Shown here piece after piece: positions 33,319 through 44,008 of a stretch of DNA of 64,000 nucleotides; position 1 is the first letter of the stretch; each line of letters starts with the position of its first letter. The notes beneath the pieces were generated by a model. It searched no databases, was not told where the DNA came from, and worked only from the letters and a program-made list of their open reading frames with translations. Made by a program: the position numbers and the translations under genes. This DNA comes from Bacillus sp. Bos-x628 (lineage in GTDB: Bacteria; Bacillota; Bacilli; Bacillales; Bacillaceae). The stretch spans positions 2,604,001-2,668,000 of the forward strand of contig NZ_CP159358.1 in assembly GCF_040500475.1 (NCBI RefSeq). The letters run 5' to 3'.

Positions 33319-36300
33319 ATGATGGTGAACGTCAGCAGACATATGTGGCTTTTATGTTTTTTTATCATTCTTTTTTGTTTCAGTCAGCCTGCTGTAGCAG
33401 GGTCATTCGTTCAAAAACAAGTGAACATGACAGACAAGCCTTTTTCCCCTTTTATCTTTGACCAGTTTCATGTGGACGTGCGTCCCATTCAAGAAAAAGG
33501 CCGTGATCTGCAGTTTCGGGCAAAGATGAGTCAGTCAGAACAAGTATTGTCAGCAAATTTATACTACAAACAAAGCGATGAACTGGGATACCGATTCATC
33601 CCAATGGAACGTTTGCCAGGGATGAAGCCAGAATTTACTGCGACAATTCCTCCAGATCAATTATGGAATTCAAAAGTACATTACTACACTGAATTTCTAA
33701 CACAAAAATCTGTGATCAGAACGGCAGAACAATCTGTCCAATTGGATGGCTATGAAGAGGATCTCTCACAAATTCCAGACTTACTAATCACGGAGATTGT
33801 GGTGAATTCAAAGAATCGTCAAGGCAAAGATGCGTTTGAATTTATAGAGGTTTACAACACAACGCATTCACCTATTTCTTTTCAACATTATCAGCTACGC
33901 TATCGCAACCCTGCACAGGACACCGAGATGGATGAAATTTATTCTTTTCATTCAAATCCGGTGACGATTTCGCCTGGGAAACCTTATGTATTTTGGTTAA
34001 AAAGAAAAGGTCAGGAGCACTTGACTGTGGCAGATTTTAATAAAATGTACAAAAGCAATTTAAGAGAGGGCAAGCATCTATCGGTCGTCGAGAGCAGGGG
34101 GCTGTCCAACTCCAAAGCTCGCCTTGTCTCAATTACATCGAATATTGGTGAAGAGATGTCATCTGCGACATTTCGCTTGAAACCATCATTGTTTAGTGAG
34201 CATAAATCCCTTCTGTTCAAGTATCCAATGGACGGAACATCACAAATGAAACTAATTTCAAAAATCGAAGAAGAACCAACTCCTGGAAAAGTGTTAAAAG
34301 CGCAAATTCCTACTGAGAAAAAAGAAATATCACAAGATATCCATAAACCTGTTATTGAAGATATGACCAATCGAAAACCGATTAAACCGACGGAAGGTAT
34401 TGAGATTAAAGCGGATGTACAGGATAATCAGTTAGTCAAAACGGTCAAATTGCGCTATCGCACCAATCGCAAGGATCATTTTAAAGAGGTTCTTCTTCAA
34501 AAAGATCATAATGATCGGCTGTTTCATCACATTATCTATTCACCTGAATTGATTGGTAAAGACCAGTTAGAATATCTACTTGAAGCGTCAGATGGTGAGA
34601 ATCAGACAGTCACCATGAAAAAATTAATTGATGTGGAGCAAATTAGTAAAGCACACGGCCTTCGATTCAACGTAGAACAAGGCGATACGGTATCTGGTGT
34701 ATTCGCATTAAAGGCAACGTCAGATCTAAAAAAACCGATCCAATTTACGATAGATGGAAAGAAGAATCGACATACGTTTTCTGCACTTGAGGCTGATCCA
34801 TATATCGCCTTTGATGTCAAAGGGACAAATTTATATTTTAAAAACGGTGTCTCGATAGGTAAGCACTTACTTTCGATTTTTGATGATTCGACCAAAGTGT
34901 ATCGAACCTATACAATGCCCATACCAGAAGCAGAGCTGAAAACGTCAGGTTTACAAACAATATCATTCCACGCCGGAACAAAATCTTCTCCGTTTGATCG
35001 TTTATCAGGAGAGAATCATGATGATTTTGAACTGAAGAATGTCAGATTGATTTTATCGAATGGGAAACAAATCCATCCAATTGATAGAGAACAGCAAAAA
35101 GAATGGAAGATGGGAGATAGTGATGGAGCAAAAAAAGTGAGATCCTTTCAATTCCAGATCCCCAAACAAGCATATGTATCAACATATATCCAGTGGGATA
35201 CTAGAAAGCTGAAAGAAGGTCCGCATCTCATTCATGCCAAAACAGAAGATGAACATGCATCAGTTCGTGTTAAAGTGGATAATACAGGACCAAAAATAAA
35301 GACAAACATACATGCAAATGACCAATATAAAGGAGCTTTTACGTTAAAAGCAAAGGTGTCTGATCGATGGAGTGACATAGAGGAAGTTCGTGCATTCTTA
35401 GATCGTGAACCAATTTCTTTGCCTTATCAGACGTCTTCTAGTGAATTAACACCTGGACAACATACGTTTTTGGTGAAAGCAAAAGATGCGGCAGGGAACA
35501 TGACTACATTGAAAAGAGAATTCACCACTGTCCATGAACACCCTGAAACGCCAGAGCGAATAGCAGATATGACAAAAGAAGGATCATCCAAGCAAACCGT
35601 TTTGACGAAAGATCCCACAAATGACAAGCTGGATTATTCATTTTATCGTGCCTATCAACACACATCACTAAGTCCCACGATGAATATATTTAAATATGCT
35701 GCAGAGACAGAACCGCCAAAAGGTTACGTTCAAAAAGGAGAAATGATCTTTTCTGACAATGAAAGAAAACGCATTGCATTTCCTGATGGTAAGGCTGTTG
35801 AAACAAAGGACTTACATCGTTTTCCCTATCATCATTTTCAAATCAAGGTAAATCATCATGTAGGTGAAAAAGATGCAGTAGAGGCTGTTTGGAAAGGAAG
35901 TTCTTTGTCAGGCAGAAAGGTGACAATGTATGCTTGGAATCATCAGCAGGAAAAGTGGGACAAAATTACCCATCACTTTGCGAAGGATCAAAAAGAGTTT
36001 TATCTAAAAGGATGGCTGTCGTTCAGACAGTATATGAAAAATCAAACATTTGATTTGATTGTGCAAGATGAGATCAGCAAGAAACAGAAGCCTTACAAAA
36101 TGGTATGGATGTCTGATACACAATATTATGCAAAAAGTTATCCTCATATCTTCAAAAAAATGGTTGAGTGGATTAGAGATCAGAGAGAGAAGTTAAATAT
36201 CCAATATGTGTTCCATACAGGCGATATAGTGGATGATTCGAAGGACAAACAATGGAAGCGTGCTGATACATTTATGCGTGTTTTAGATGAGCATCACATA

Positions 36301-37176
36301 CCTTATGGTGTATTGGCAGGGAATCATGATGTGAGGCACAAGGATGGTTTTTATACGGAGTATGGCCACTACTTCGGTGCGAACCGATTTGCAGAAAAAC
36401 CTTACTACGGAGAATCGTACCAAAATAATCGAGGGCACTATGACCTCATCTCCGCCGGCGGCAATGATTATATGATGGTGTATATGGGCTGGGGAATCAG
36501 GCAAGCAGAAATCGATTGGTTAAATCGGGTAATTTCTGAGCATCCAGACCGTATCGTCATCTTAAACTTCCACGAATATTTGTTAGTAAGTGGAAATCGA
36601 AGCCCGATTGGCGATCTCATCTTCCACCAAGTAGTGAAGCGTCATCCTAATATCGTAGCAGTATTTAGCGGTCACTACCACGGTGCAAGCAGAAAGGTAG
36701 ATGAACTAGATGATGACCATGATGGAAAAGTCGATCGGAAAGTGTATCAAATTCTCGCCGATTATCAATCAGGCCCTGAAGGCGGTCAGGGGTTTATGCG
36801 ATTGATCACGGCAGATCAAGAGAAAAATCAGCTTCATTTTACAACATACTCACCATACATGAATCAAGAGCATTTCTATGATCCCAAAACGTTTGGAGAC
36901 CAAGATGAGTTTTCAATTGATGTGGATTTGACGCCAAAAATGAAGTCAGTTAAGACCAACTATTTTGAGCTGAATGTGTATACAAACGTACTTCTTGGAG
37001 AAGTAAGAGGTGTGAAAAGCGGCAAAAAGGCCAGCTTTGAGTGGGAAGGGTTAAAACCAAATCAAGACTATTATTGGTACACAGTCGCAAAAGACCGTTT
37101 CCAAGGGAAAGCTGTTTCACCAATATGGAAAATCCATACAAAAGATAACGATCAAACAAAATTTCTTCATAAATAA
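33319..37176 (+). CDS. yvnB: Large exported metallophosphoesterase YvnB
   Basis: 1285 residues. Signal peptide (cut after QPAVAG, about 29), a lamin-tail domain (about 150-260; LLITEIVVNSKN, FEFIEVYN), several Ig/Big-like beta domains (about 350-750), then a calcineurin-type phosphoesterase (about 925-1180). Metal ligands are visible in WMSDTQ, HTGDIVDD, AGNHDV, NFHEY and SGHYHG. A C-terminal beta domain closes it. Probably extracellular or wall-associated; substrate unknown. Two ATGs (33319, 33322) follow GGGAGG; I took the first. B. subtilis YvnB has about the same size and position, next to the nag genes. Confidence 0.92.
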   Translation: MMVNVSRHMWLLCFFIILFCFSQPAVAGSFVQKQVNMTDKPFSPFIFDQFHVDVRPIQEKGRDLQFRAKMSQSEQVLSANLYYKQSDELGYRFIPMERLPGMKPEFTATIPPDQLWNSKVHYYTEFLTQKSVIRTAEQSVQLDGYEEDLSQIPDLLITEIVVNSKNRQGKDAFEFIEVYNTTHSPISFQHYQLRYRNPAQDTEMDEIYSFHSNPVTISPGKPYVFWLKRKGQEHLTVADFNKMYKSNLREGKHLSVVESRGLSNSKARLVSITSNIGEEMSSATFRLKPSLFSEHKSLLFKYPMDGTSQMKLISKIEEEPTPGKVLKAQIPTEKKEISQDIHKPVIEDMTNRKPIKPTEGIEIKADVQDNQLVKTVKLRYRTNRKDHFKEVLLQKDHNDRLFHHIIYSPELIGKDQLEYLLEASDGENQTVTMKKLIDVEQISKAHGLRFNVEQGDTVSGVFALKATSDLKKPIQFTIDGKKNRHTFSALEADPYIAFDVKGTNLYFKNGVSIGKHLLSIFDDSTKVYRTYTMPIPEAELKTSGLQTISFHAGTKSSPFDRLSGENHDDFELKNVRLILSNGKQIHPIDREQQKEWKMGDSDGAKKVRSFQFQIPKQAYVSTYIQWDTRKLKEGPHLIHAKTEDEHASVRVKVDNTGPKIKTNIHANDQYKGAFTLKAKVSDRWSDIEEVRAFLDREPISLPYQTSSSELTPGQHTFLVKAKDAAGNMTTLKREFTTVHEHPETPERIADMTKEGSSKQTVLTKDPTNDKLDYSFYRAYQHTSLSPTMNIFKYAAETEPPKGYVQKGEMIFSDNERKRIAFPDGKAVETKDLHRFPYHHFQIKVNHHVGEKDAVEAVWKGSSLSGRKVTMYAWNHQQEKWDKITHHFAKDQKEFYLKGWLSFRQYMKNQTFDLIVQDEISKKQKPYKMVWMSDTQYYAKSYPHIFKKMVEWIRDQREKLNIQYVFHTGDIVDDSKDKQWKRADTFMRVLDEHHIPYGVLAGNHDVRHKDGFYTEYGHYFGANRFAEKPYYGESYQNNRGHYDLISAGGNDYMMVYMGWGIRQAEIDWLNRVISEHPDRIVILNFHEYLLVSGNRSPIGDLIFHQVVKRHPNIVAVFSGHYHGASRKVDELDDDHDGKVDRKVYQILADYQSGPEGGQGFMRLITADQEKNQLHFTTYSPYMNQEHFYDPKTFGDQDEFSIDVDLTPKMKSVKTNYFELNVYTNVLLGEVRGVKSGKKASFEWEGLKPNQDYYWYTVAKDRFQGKAVSPIWKIHTKDNDQTKFLHK

Positions 37177-37181
37177 ACATC

Positions 37182-37207
37182 ACTGTGCTCCAACTTAGGA
37201 GCACAGT
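37182..37207. terminator. Bidirectional terminator between yvnB and nagR
   Basis: A perfect 10-bp stem ACTGTGCTCC / GGAGCACAGT with a 6-nt loop between convergent genes. Confidence 0.82.
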
Positions 37208-37933
37208 TTATCTTTCCATTGTATGAATGAGCTTGTAACGATCCCCTCTATAAACGGAAAGAACATACTCGAATGGAAGGTCGTTTTGAAAATAAGTCGT
37301 TCTTGCAATAGATAACACAGGAGCACCAGTAGAAATTGAAAGCAGGTATGCTTCTGCTTTTGTTGCAACATTGGCTTCTAGTTCCTGCTTCGCATGCGCA
37401 ATCGCAAGGCCTGTGTTGTTTTCCATATATTCATATAAAGAACCTGTTAAATGTTCCTTCGTTAAAGAGCCTGCGAATTTTTCTGGTATATAGCTCGTTT
37501 CAATGGCCATCGGTTCATCATTTGCAAGGCGTATTCGTTTGAATGCATATACGAAATCACTGTCTGACAGTTGAAGTACTGATAACAAGTGCTCTGGGCA
37601 TGTGATTTTGTTGAAATCGAGCAGTTGGCTGGAAGCTTTTAGCCCGCGTTGTCTCATGTCTTCTGTAAAACTTGTTAAGCCTTGAAGCGGCTGTTCAAAC
37701 TTTTTTCGGCTAACGAAGGTGCCTTTTCCTTTTTGACGATACAAATATCCTTCGTTCACAAGGTTTGATAAGGCTTGTCTGACGGTCATTCGACTAATCC
37801 CAAAACGTTCGGCGTATTCTCTTTCAGAAGGAATGAGTGTATCAGGTGCTAATGTTCCATTTTCAATCTGTTTTTTCAAGTTTTCCATAATTTGATGGTA
37901 CATAGGGATAGGTGATTGCTTATCAATAAACAT
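37208..37933 (-). CDS. nagR: GntR-family regulator NagR (YvoA)
   Basis: 241 residues: winged helix (about 8-72; ERFGISRMTVRQALSNLVNEGYLYRQKGKGTFV) and a UTRA effector domain (about 90-235). NagR represses N-acetylglucosamine use and is released by GlcNAc-6-P or GlcN-6-P. It is the last gene of nagA-nagB-nagR, and an operator matching its known site lies before nagA. Length equals the B. subtilis protein. Confidence 0.95.
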   Translation of the reverse strand: MFIDKQSPIPMYHQIMENLKKQIENGTLAPDTLIPSEREYAERFGISRMTVRQALSNLVNEGYLYRQKGKGTFVSRKKFEQPLQGLTSFTEDMRQRGLKASSQLLDFNKITCPEHLLSVLQLSDSDFVYAFKRIRLANDEPMAIETSYIPEKFAGSLTKEHLTGSLYEYMENNTGLAIAHAKQELEANVATKAEAYLLSISTGAPVLSIARTTYFQNDLPFEYVLSVYRGDRYKLIHTMER

Positions 37934-37951
37934 GTGAAAACCCTCTCGTGT

Positions 37952-38677
37952 TTAGCGTAGTGAACCAGCTTCTCTATCAATGAAAACTGTTACATCTTGA
38001 TGAAGTTTCAGGGCGGATGCAGGGAAGTCTGGGTGTATCTCAGCTTTTTCTAAATATTGTATCACTTTCGCTTTTGATTTTCCTGATGCGAGAAGGAGAA
38101 TTTTCTTGCTTGAAAGGATGCTCTCAATACCCATCGTAATCGCATATGTTGGCACTTCATCAATAGAAGAAAAATATCTTGCATTTGTTTGGCGTGTGTT
38201 CTCATCTAACTGGACAACATGGGTTCTTGAGGTAAATGGTGTACCAGGTTCGTTAAAGCCGATATGTCCATTTTGTCCGATACCAAGAAGCTGAAGATCG
38301 ATGCCGCCTAAATCTTGAATGAGTTGTTCATATCGCAAACACTCTAAATCTAAATTTGATGCGTTACCATTTGGCAAGTAATACTGATCCTTCGGGATAT
38401 CAATATGATCAAATAAATGACGTTTCATGTACGTCATATAACTATTTTCGTGATCTGAATCAAGTCCCACATACTCATCTAAATTCACTGTTTTTGTTTG
38501 TTTGAGAGACAATTGTTTGGATTGATGAAGCCGAATCAACTCCCTGTAAGTATCGACAGGTGTACCGCCAGTTGCAAGACCGAGCACTGCATGTGGTTTA
38601 GCTTCGATTGTACGAGCAATCATGGCAGCGGCTTCTCTTCCCAATTGGTCTTTATCCGCAAATTCAATGATGTTCAT
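37952..38677 (-). CDS. nagB: Glucosamine-6-phosphate deaminase
   Basis: 241 residues with LGLATGGTPVDTYREL, LDEYVGL (catalytic Asp in NLDEY), GIGQNGHIGFNEPGTPF and a catalytic His in that loop. It converts GlcN-6-P to fructose-6-P and ammonia. This is the short Gram-positive form, without the allosteric extra residues of the E. coli enzyme. Its ATG overlaps the nagA stop (TAATG), so the two are coupled. Confidence 0.97.
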   Translation of the reverse strand: MNIIEFADKDQLGREAAAMIARTIEAKPHAVLGLATGGTPVDTYRELIRLHQSKQLSLKQTKTVNLDEYVGLDSDHENSYMTYMKRHLFDHIDIPKDQYYLPNGNASNLDLECLRYEQLIQDLGGIDLQLLGIGQNGHIGFNEPGTPFTSRTHVVQLDENTRQTNARYFSSIDEVPTYAITMGIESILSSKKILLLASGKSKAKVIQYLEKAEIHPDFPASALKLHQDVTVFIDREAGSLR

Positions 38678-39867
38678 TAGTGATTGTCCTCCCTTTTTTC
38701 CCAGACTATTTGTCCACGGCAGATGGTTAAAATCAGTTCTCCAGATTCATCCCAAATCACTAAGTCAGCGAATTTCCCTGTCTCGATTGATCCAAGGAGA
38801 TGATCGAGTCCAAGCTGTTTCGCTGCATTTGTTGAGGTCATCTTGGCGATATCTGTCCACTCACATTTTGTGATGTGTCTCATCCGTTTTACGCCGTCTT
38901 TCATCATTAATATAGATCCTGCGAGTGTACCATCTGGCAGCAGTGCTTTCTCGCCGCTAACTGTGACAGTTTGACCGCCAAATTCGTATGTTCCAATACC
39001 TAGTCCTTTTGCCCGCATCGAATCTGTGATCATGATCAAACGATCACTGCCTTTTGCAAGGTATGCAAGCTTAATGGAGAGTGGATGAGAATGAATGCCA
39101 TCTGTAATCAGTTCTGTATGCAAGTCTTCGTTCGTTAGAGCAGCACCTACAACATGCGGCTCACGATGCTGAAAAGAACTCATCGCATTATAAAGGTGAG
39201 TAATGTGACGTGCACCATTGTTTGCAGCTAATTCAATCATGTCACTATGTGCATTCGTATGTCCAATAGAAGGAATCAATTCTTTTTCTTGAAGCAATGA
39301 AAGAAAAGCAAAATCAGGATCTTCCTCAGGTGCAAACGTAACGATTTGAATGAGCTGCTTAGATGCATCGAGCCATTTCTCAAAAAGCGGGAGATCAGGC
39401 GGTATAATCCATTGAGCAGGCTGTGCCCCAGCTTTTTGCTTAGAGATAAATGGACCTTCAAGGTGAATACCTAGGCATTGTGCCTGACTTCCGGCTTTTC
39501 TTTCATTTTGTTCTTTCCAGTGAGCGACATTTTTAAGTGCATGTTCAATCTCATGATGGTTTTGGGTAATGGTTGTTGCTAAAAAACTTGTCGTTCCTTC
39601 TGATGGTAAGTTGTCAGCGAGCACATTCATGGCTTCTGGTGTCGCATCCATCATATCTGCACCATATCCGCCATGAATATGGATATCAATCATTCCGGGA
39701 AGTAAATAAAAGTTTTCCCGGGAAATATATACTTTTTCATAATTTTCTGTCGGAGGCGATGTAGAAATATAGTCAATCTTGCCATCGCGTAAACCGACAA
39801 AACCATTTTGAATGATACGTGTCTCTGTCACAATATGAATATTGGAGAGCAATAAAGAGTTGCTCAT
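38677..39867 (-). CDS. nagA: N-acetylglucosamine-6-phosphate deacetylase
   Basis: 396 residues of the amidohydrolase fold: metal-site MIDIHIHGGYGADMMD, HLEGPFIS, GHTNA, HLYNAMSSFQHREPHVVGAAL and the catalytic Asp in ITDSMRA. First step of GlcNAc-6-P breakdown. AGGAGG precedes the ATG. The NagR operator lies about 50 bp upstream. Confidence 0.97.
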   Translation of the reverse strand: MSNSLLLSNIHIVTETRIIQNGFVGLRDGKIDYISTSPPTENYEKVYISRENFYLLPGMIDIHIHGGYGADMMDATPEAMNVLADNLPSEGTTSFLATTITQNHHEIEHALKNVAHWKEQNERKAGSQAQCLGIHLEGPFISKQKAGAQPAQWIIPPDLPLFEKWLDASKQLIQIVTFAPEEDPDFAFLSLLQEKELIPSIGHTNAHSDMIELAANNGARHITHLYNAMSSFQHREPHVVGAALTNEDLHTELITDGIHSHPLSIKLAYLAKGSDRLIMITDSMRAKGLGIGTYEFGGQTVTVSGEKALLPDGTLAGSILMMKDGVKRMRHITKCEWTDIAKMTSTNAAKQLGLDHLLGSIETGKFADLVIWDESGELILTICRGQIVWEKREDNH

Positions 39868-39917
39868 ATTGATGCCTCCTTATTCGCTGTCTTTTGACTT
39901 TAGTTTACCTTTTTTAA

Positions 39918-39933
39918 GTATAGTTGTCTATAC
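39918..39933 (-). promoter_or_regulatory. NagR operator (dre site) of nagABR
   Basis: A perfect palindrome GTATAG-TTGT-CTATAC. On the minus strand it overlaps the -35 of TAGACA-N17-TAAACT, a fair promoter for nagA. It resembles the known NagR sites of B. subtilis. Confidence 0.85.
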
Positions 39934-40046
39934 CAGTTGGATAGGATGAGACAGGATCAGGATAAAATACTGTTTTGGGTTCATCATTGAAAGTGATAAA
40001 ATAGAGCTGTATTTCTGAAACGCCTGTGATAAAAGGAGGAAGAAAC

Positions 40047-40979
40047 GTGCCGAAAGTTCGTACAAAGGACATAATGGAGCAATTTCATCTTGAACTGGTA
40101 AGTGGGGAAGAAGGGATTAATCGTCCTATTACAATTAGTGATCTTTCCAGACCAGGTATTGAAATGGCTGGATATTTTACATATTACCCAAAAGAAAGAG
40201 TTCAGCTTTTAGGGAAAACAGAGCTTTCCTTTTTTGAACAGCTTCCTGAGCGCGAAAGAAAGCAGAGAATGATGTCTCTTTGTACAGATATTACACCTGC
40301 TATTATTTTGTCACGAGATCGTGAAGTGCCAAAGGAATTGATTGAAGCATCAAATAAAAATGGAGTGCCTGTTTTACGCTCAAGTTTGAAAACAACAAGG
40401 CTCTCTAGTCGCTTAACGAACTTCTTAGAAAGTAAGCTAGCACCAACGACAGCTATCCATGGTGTGCTCGTGGATGTATACGGTGTAGGTGTATTGTTAA
40501 TTGGGAAAAGCGGAGTAGGAAAAAGTGAAACAGCCCTTGAATTAGTGAAGAGAGGGCATCGGCTTGTTGCGGATGATTGTGTGGAAATCCGTCAAGAAGA
40601 TCAGGATACATTAGTTGGAAGTGCACCTGAGCTAATCGAGCACCTTCTTGAAATCCGCGGGTTAGGTATTATTAATGTCATGACCTTGTTTGGAGCAGGC
40701 GCGGTCAGAAGCTATAAGAGAATTACGATTGTCATGAATCTTGAGCTTTGGGAACAAGGCAAGCAATATGATCGTTTAGGGCTTGAAGAAGAAAAAATGA
40801 GAATCATTGATACAGATGTGCCAAAGCTGACGATTCCCGTTCGTCCAGGACGAAACTTAGCGGTCATCATTGAGGTGGCTGCGATGAATTTCCGATTAAA
40901 ACGAATGGGGCATAATGCAGCGGAGCAATTTACAAGTAAACTTGCCGATGTTATTGAAGATAATAGTCAGGATGAATAG
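40047..40979 (+). CDS. hprK: HPr kinase/phosphorylase
   Basis: 310 residues, the B. subtilis length. Walker [11 protein letters not shown] (about 153-162) and the K/P signature [10 protein letters not shown]. It phosphorylates HPr and Crh at Ser46 and so drives CcpA catabolite repression; crh is also in this window. Start GTG 40047 behind GGAGG; the ORF extends to 40026, but the added residues carry the ribosome site itself. A likely promoter is TTGGGT-N16-TAAAAT just upstream. First gene of hprK-lgt-yvoD-ppaX-yvoF. Confidence 0.97.
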   Translation: MPKVRTKDIMEQFHLELVSGEEGINRPITISDLSRPGIEMAGYFTYYPKERVQLLGKTELSFFEQLPERERKQRMMSLCTDITPAIILSRDREVPKELIEASNKNGVPVLRSSLKTTRLSSRLTNFLESKLAPTTAIHGVLVDVYGVGVLLIGKSGVGKSETALELVKRGHRLVADDCVEIRQEDQDTLVGSAPELIEHLLEIRGLGIINVMTLFGAGAVRSYKRITIVMNLELWEQGKQYDRLGLEEEKMRIIDTDVPKLTIPVRPGRNLAVIIEVAAMNFRLKRMGHNAAEQFTSKLADVIEDNSQDE

Positions 40980-40990
40980 GAGTTGTCTAT

Positions 40991-41818
40991 ATGAATGATG
41001 CAATTAAACCCATTGACCCGATAGCTCTTCAGCTTGGACCTATTTCGGTTCATTGGTATGGTGTGATCATAGGTGTTGGAGCCTTGCTTGGGTTATGGCT
41101 CGCACTAAGAGAATGTGAAAAAAGAGGGATCAATAAAGATACGTTTATAGATTTGATCTTATTTGCGATTCCAATTGCGATTATTTGTGCACGTATTTAT
41201 TATGTTTCATTTGAATGGGATTATTATCAGCAGCACCCAAATGAAATCATTAAGATTTGGAATGGCGGGATTGCGATACATGGAGGGCTCATAGGGGCAG
41301 TGCTTACGGCCATTGTGTTTACAAGGTTGAGAAAAGTGTCCTTTTGGAAAATCGCTGATGTTGCTGCACCTAGTATTTTGCTAGGACAAGCCATCGGGCG
41401 TTGGGGGAACTTTATTAATCAGGAAGCACATGGTGAGGCTGTTTCAAGAGCTTTTTTAGAAAATTTGCATCTACCTGAGTTTATTATTAATCAAATGTAT
41501 ATTGATGGAACATATTACCACCCGACATTTTTATATGAATCATTATGGAATATTGCCGGCGTTGTGATCTTAATTTTATTACGCAGAACTTCTCTACGCA
41601 GAGGCGAAATCTTCTTGTCTTATTTAATTTGGTATTCTATCGGCCGTTTCTTCATTGAAGGAATGAGAACAGACAGTTTAATGCTGACAGAGCATTTACG
41701 TATTGCACAAGTGATTTCAATTGCAATATTTGCAATGGCCATTTTGCTAATTGTGTATAGAAGAATAAGAGGTTACGCATCTATTCCGTATAAAGAGAAT
41801 AACTCGTCGAATGAATAG
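40991..41818 (+). CDS. lgt: Prolipoprotein diacylglyceryl transferase
   Basis: 275 residues with seven hydrophobic segments, the essential HGGLIGAVL and the signature [16 protein letters not shown]. It attaches diacylglycerol to the lipobox Cys, needed for example by the CccB and YVTN lipoproteins here. It follows hprK after 11 nt, as in B. subtilis. Confidence 0.97.
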   Translation: MNDAIKPIDPIALQLGPISVHWYGVIIGVGALLGLWLALRECEKRGINKDTFIDLILFAIPIAIICARIYYVSFEWDYYQQHPNEIIKIWNGGIAIHGGLIGAVLTAIVFTRLRKVSFWKIADVAAPSILLGQAIGRWGNFINQEAHGEAVSRAFLENLHLPEFIINQMYIDGTYYHPTFLYESLWNIAGVVILILLRRTSLRRGEIFLSYLIWYSIGRFFIEGMRTDSLMLTEHLRIAQVISIAIFAMAILLIVYRRIRGYASIPYKENNSSNE

Positions 41819-41828
41819 GAGGGGTAAG

Positions 41829-42773
41829 ATGGGGGAAACTTGGAAAAATGGCTTGAAAGCAGGATTATCGACGACATGGACACTTGGAAAAGTTATTTTT
41901 CCGGTCACCATTCTCGTCAGCATTTTGCAACATACACCTGTGATGGATTGGATCATACAATTCATTAGACCGTTTATGGGATTGTTTGGTCTGTCAGGGG
42001 AAGCGGCGGTTCCGCTTGTATTAGGGAATATGCTGAACTTGTATGCTGGGATCGCTGCTATTTTAACGTTAGAGCTACCTGTCAAAGAGGTATTCATTCT
42101 GGCAGTGATGCTATCCTTCTGCCATAATTTAATGATTGAATCGACAGTGGCCGCAAAAGTAGGGCTGAGGGTGTCTGTTATCTTGTTAGTGAGAATCAGT
42201 CTTGCAGCTGTTTCAGCTATCGTGATTCATCTCGTTTGGCAGGGGGGACAAGAAACGGCGCAGTATGGTTTGCTTGCAGCAACCCAAACGGCTGATGTGC
42301 CTTCAAGCTGGTACATGATTCTTCTTCTTGCCTTACAGAAAGCCGTTCTCGGTGTACTGCAGCTTGCTTGTATTGTCATTCCGCTTATGGTGATCATACA
42401 ATTGATGAGAGACATGGGGTGGCTATATGCGTTGTCAAGATGGTTATCTCCTTTTACGAAAATGCTTGGGATGAAGGAGAATACGTCCATGACCATGGTA
42501 GCCGGTCTGACAATTGGTCTGGCGTACGGTGCAGGTGTGATGATGAAAGCAGTCGAAGAGGACGGTGTCAGCAAAAAAGATTTAACCCTTGCCTTCATCT
42601 TCCTTGTCACCTGTCATGCAGTGGTTGAAGATACGCTAGTTTTTATACCACTTGGAATTCCAGTGTGGCCACTCCTTTTCATTCGCCTTATCTCTGCCAT
42701 TTTATTGACAGCTGCCATTAGTTTTATTTGGCGGAAGTGGGAACACGCAGCTGTTAGAAAGGAAGCAATATGA
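41829..42773 (+). CDS. yvoD: Nucleoside-recognition (Gate) domain membrane protein YvoD
   Basis: 314 residues from ATG 41829 with GGAGGGG upstream; an ATG at 41811 would overlap lgt and lies before this site. Eight or so membrane segments with two Gate-type repeats ([28 protein letters not shown]). The substrate is not known. It sits between lgt and ppaX, the B. subtilis order, with a 4-bp ATGA overlap into ppaX. Confidence 0.9.
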   Translation: MGETWKNGLKAGLSTTWTLGKVIFPVTILVSILQHTPVMDWIIQFIRPFMGLFGLSGEAAVPLVLGNMLNLYAGIAAILTLELPVKEVFILAVMLSFCHNLMIESTVAAKVGLRVSVILLVRISLAAVSAIVIHLVWQGGQETAQYGLLAATQTADVPSSWYMILLLALQKAVLGVLQLACIVIPLMVIIQLMRDMGWLYALSRWLSPFTKMLGMKENTSMTMVAGLTIGLAYGAGVMMKAVEEDGVSKKDLTLAFIFLVTCHAVVEDTLVFIPLGIPVWPLLFIRLISAILLTAAISFIWRKWEHAAVRKEAI

Positions 42774-43420
42774 ACGAATCAACGATCAATACAGTACTTT
42801 TTGATTTAGATGGTACATTAATTAATACAAATGAATTAATTATCGCCTCATTTCAGCATACGTTGGATCATTATTATCCTGGGCAATATAGCCGTAATGA
42901 TATTCTTCAGTTCATTGGTCCTTCGTTGTATGATACATTCTCCGCTATGGACCCGGAACTCGCTGATGACATGATTCAGATGTATCGCACTTTTAATCAT
43001 GAACAGCATGATTTGCTCGTGTCTGAGTATGAGACTGTTTTAGATACATTGAAAGTATTGCAGGATCAAGGATTTAAACTTGGGATTGTCACAACTAAAA
43101 TTCGTGATACTGTCCAAATGGGATTGAAGCTGACGGGTTTAGAGCCATTCTTTGAAGTCATTGTGACACTTGATGATGTAGTGAATGAGAAGCCGCATCC
43201 GGAACCGGTACTGCTGGCGCTATCGAAGCTTGGCAGTGATCCGCAGGAAGCGGTGATGGTTGGCGATAATTATCATGATATTTTATCTGGTCAAGCGGCA
43301 GGGACAAAAACTGCAGGTGTGTCTTGGTCGATTAAGGGAGAAGAGGCCCTTTTAAAATATCGCCCAGATTTTATGTTAAAACAAATGAGTGATCTGCTGG
43401 CGATTGTTGGAGCTGATTAA
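42770..43420 (+). CDS. ppaX: Pyrophosphatase PpaX
   Basis: 216 residues, HAD superfamily: nucleophile [17 protein letters not shown], and MVGDNYHDI. PpaX removes the pyrophosphate formed when HPrK dephosphorylates P-Ser-HPr, which explains its place in the hprK operon. Same length as B. subtilis PpaX. Confidence 0.95.
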   Translation: MNESTINTVLFDLDGTLINTNELIIASFQHTLDHYYPGQYSRNDILQFIGPSLYDTFSAMDPELADDMIQMYRTFNHEQHDLLVSEYETVLDTLKVLQDQGFKLGIVTTKIRDTVQMGLKLTGLEPFFEVIVTLDDVVNEKPHPEPVLLALSKLGSDPQEAVMVGDNYHDILSGQAAGTKTAGVSWSIKGEEALLKYRPDFMLKQMSDLLAIVGAD

Positions 43421-43421
43421 T

Positions 43422-43940
43422 TTGAGAAAAACGGACCGTTTTCCAGTAAAAGGGGTCAATTCCCTTAGACAAGTCTATCGCACGGTCCCCTTTATCAAGG
43501 TCATGAAAAATTTTATCTTTATTCAAATTGCACGGTACATGCCTTGGATGGGATTGAAAAACTGGATTTATCGGATATTCCTTCGCATGAAGGTCGGGGA
43601 GGATACAGCGTTTGCTTTAATGGTCATGGTAGATATTATGTTTCCTGAAAAAATCAGTGTCGGTCGAAATTGTGTGATCGGATATAATACGACGATTTTA
43701 ACCCATGAGTATTTGATTAAAGAGTACAGGCTCGGGGAAGTTTATATTGGAAATGAAGTGATGATTGGGGCAAATTCAACAATATTGCCAGGAGTGACAA
43801 TCGGTGATGGTGCCATTGTGTCAGCAGGTACACTTGTTCATAAGGATGTCCCCACAGGTTCTTTTGTGGGGGGGAATCCAATGCGCATTATTTATACAAA
43901 AGAAGAGATGGAAGCGCGTCAACCTACGTCTGCTGAGTAG
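43422..43940 (+). CDS. yvoF: Acetyltransferase YvoF (hexapeptide repeat)
   Basis: 172 residues starting TTG 43422 two bases after the ppaX stop, GGAG within ppaX; the longer frame lies inside ppaX. Left-handed beta-helix with hexapeptide turns (ISVGRNCVIGYNTTI, VMIGANSTILPGVTIGDGAIV) and a final SFVGGNPMRIIY. It is a maltose/galactoside-type O-acetyltransferase relative; substrate unknown. End of the hprK operon. Confidence 0.9.
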   Translation: MRKTDRFPVKGVNSLRQVYRTVPFIKVMKNFIFIQIARYMPWMGLKNWIYRIFLRMKVGEDTAFALMVMVDIMFPEKISVGRNCVIGYNTTILTHEYLIKEYRLGEVYIGNEVMIGANSTILPGVTIGDGAIVSAGTLVHKDVPTGSFVGGNPMRIIYTKEEMEARQPTSAE

Positions 43941-43956
43941 CTCGGCAGATTTTTTG

Positions 43957-43992
43957 TTGACATTCTGATGAGATGTAACTATAATGATTACA
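43957..43992 (+). promoter_or_regulatory. Promoter and Rrf2 operator of the ywnA-like gene
   Basis: TTGACA (43957-43962)-N17-TATAAT (43980-43985), a perfect sigma-A promoter. The -10 box is the centre of TGTAAC-N7-ATTACA (43974-43992), so a bound repressor would block it. The same 6-7-6 palindrome precedes the next gene. Confidence 0.8.
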
Positions 43993-44008
43993 ACAGAGGT
44001 GAGAAAAC

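Noticed and set aside
39960..40046. Catabolite cre site before hprK
   Set aside because: TGAAAGTGATAAAA lacks the central CG and right arm of the cre consensus.
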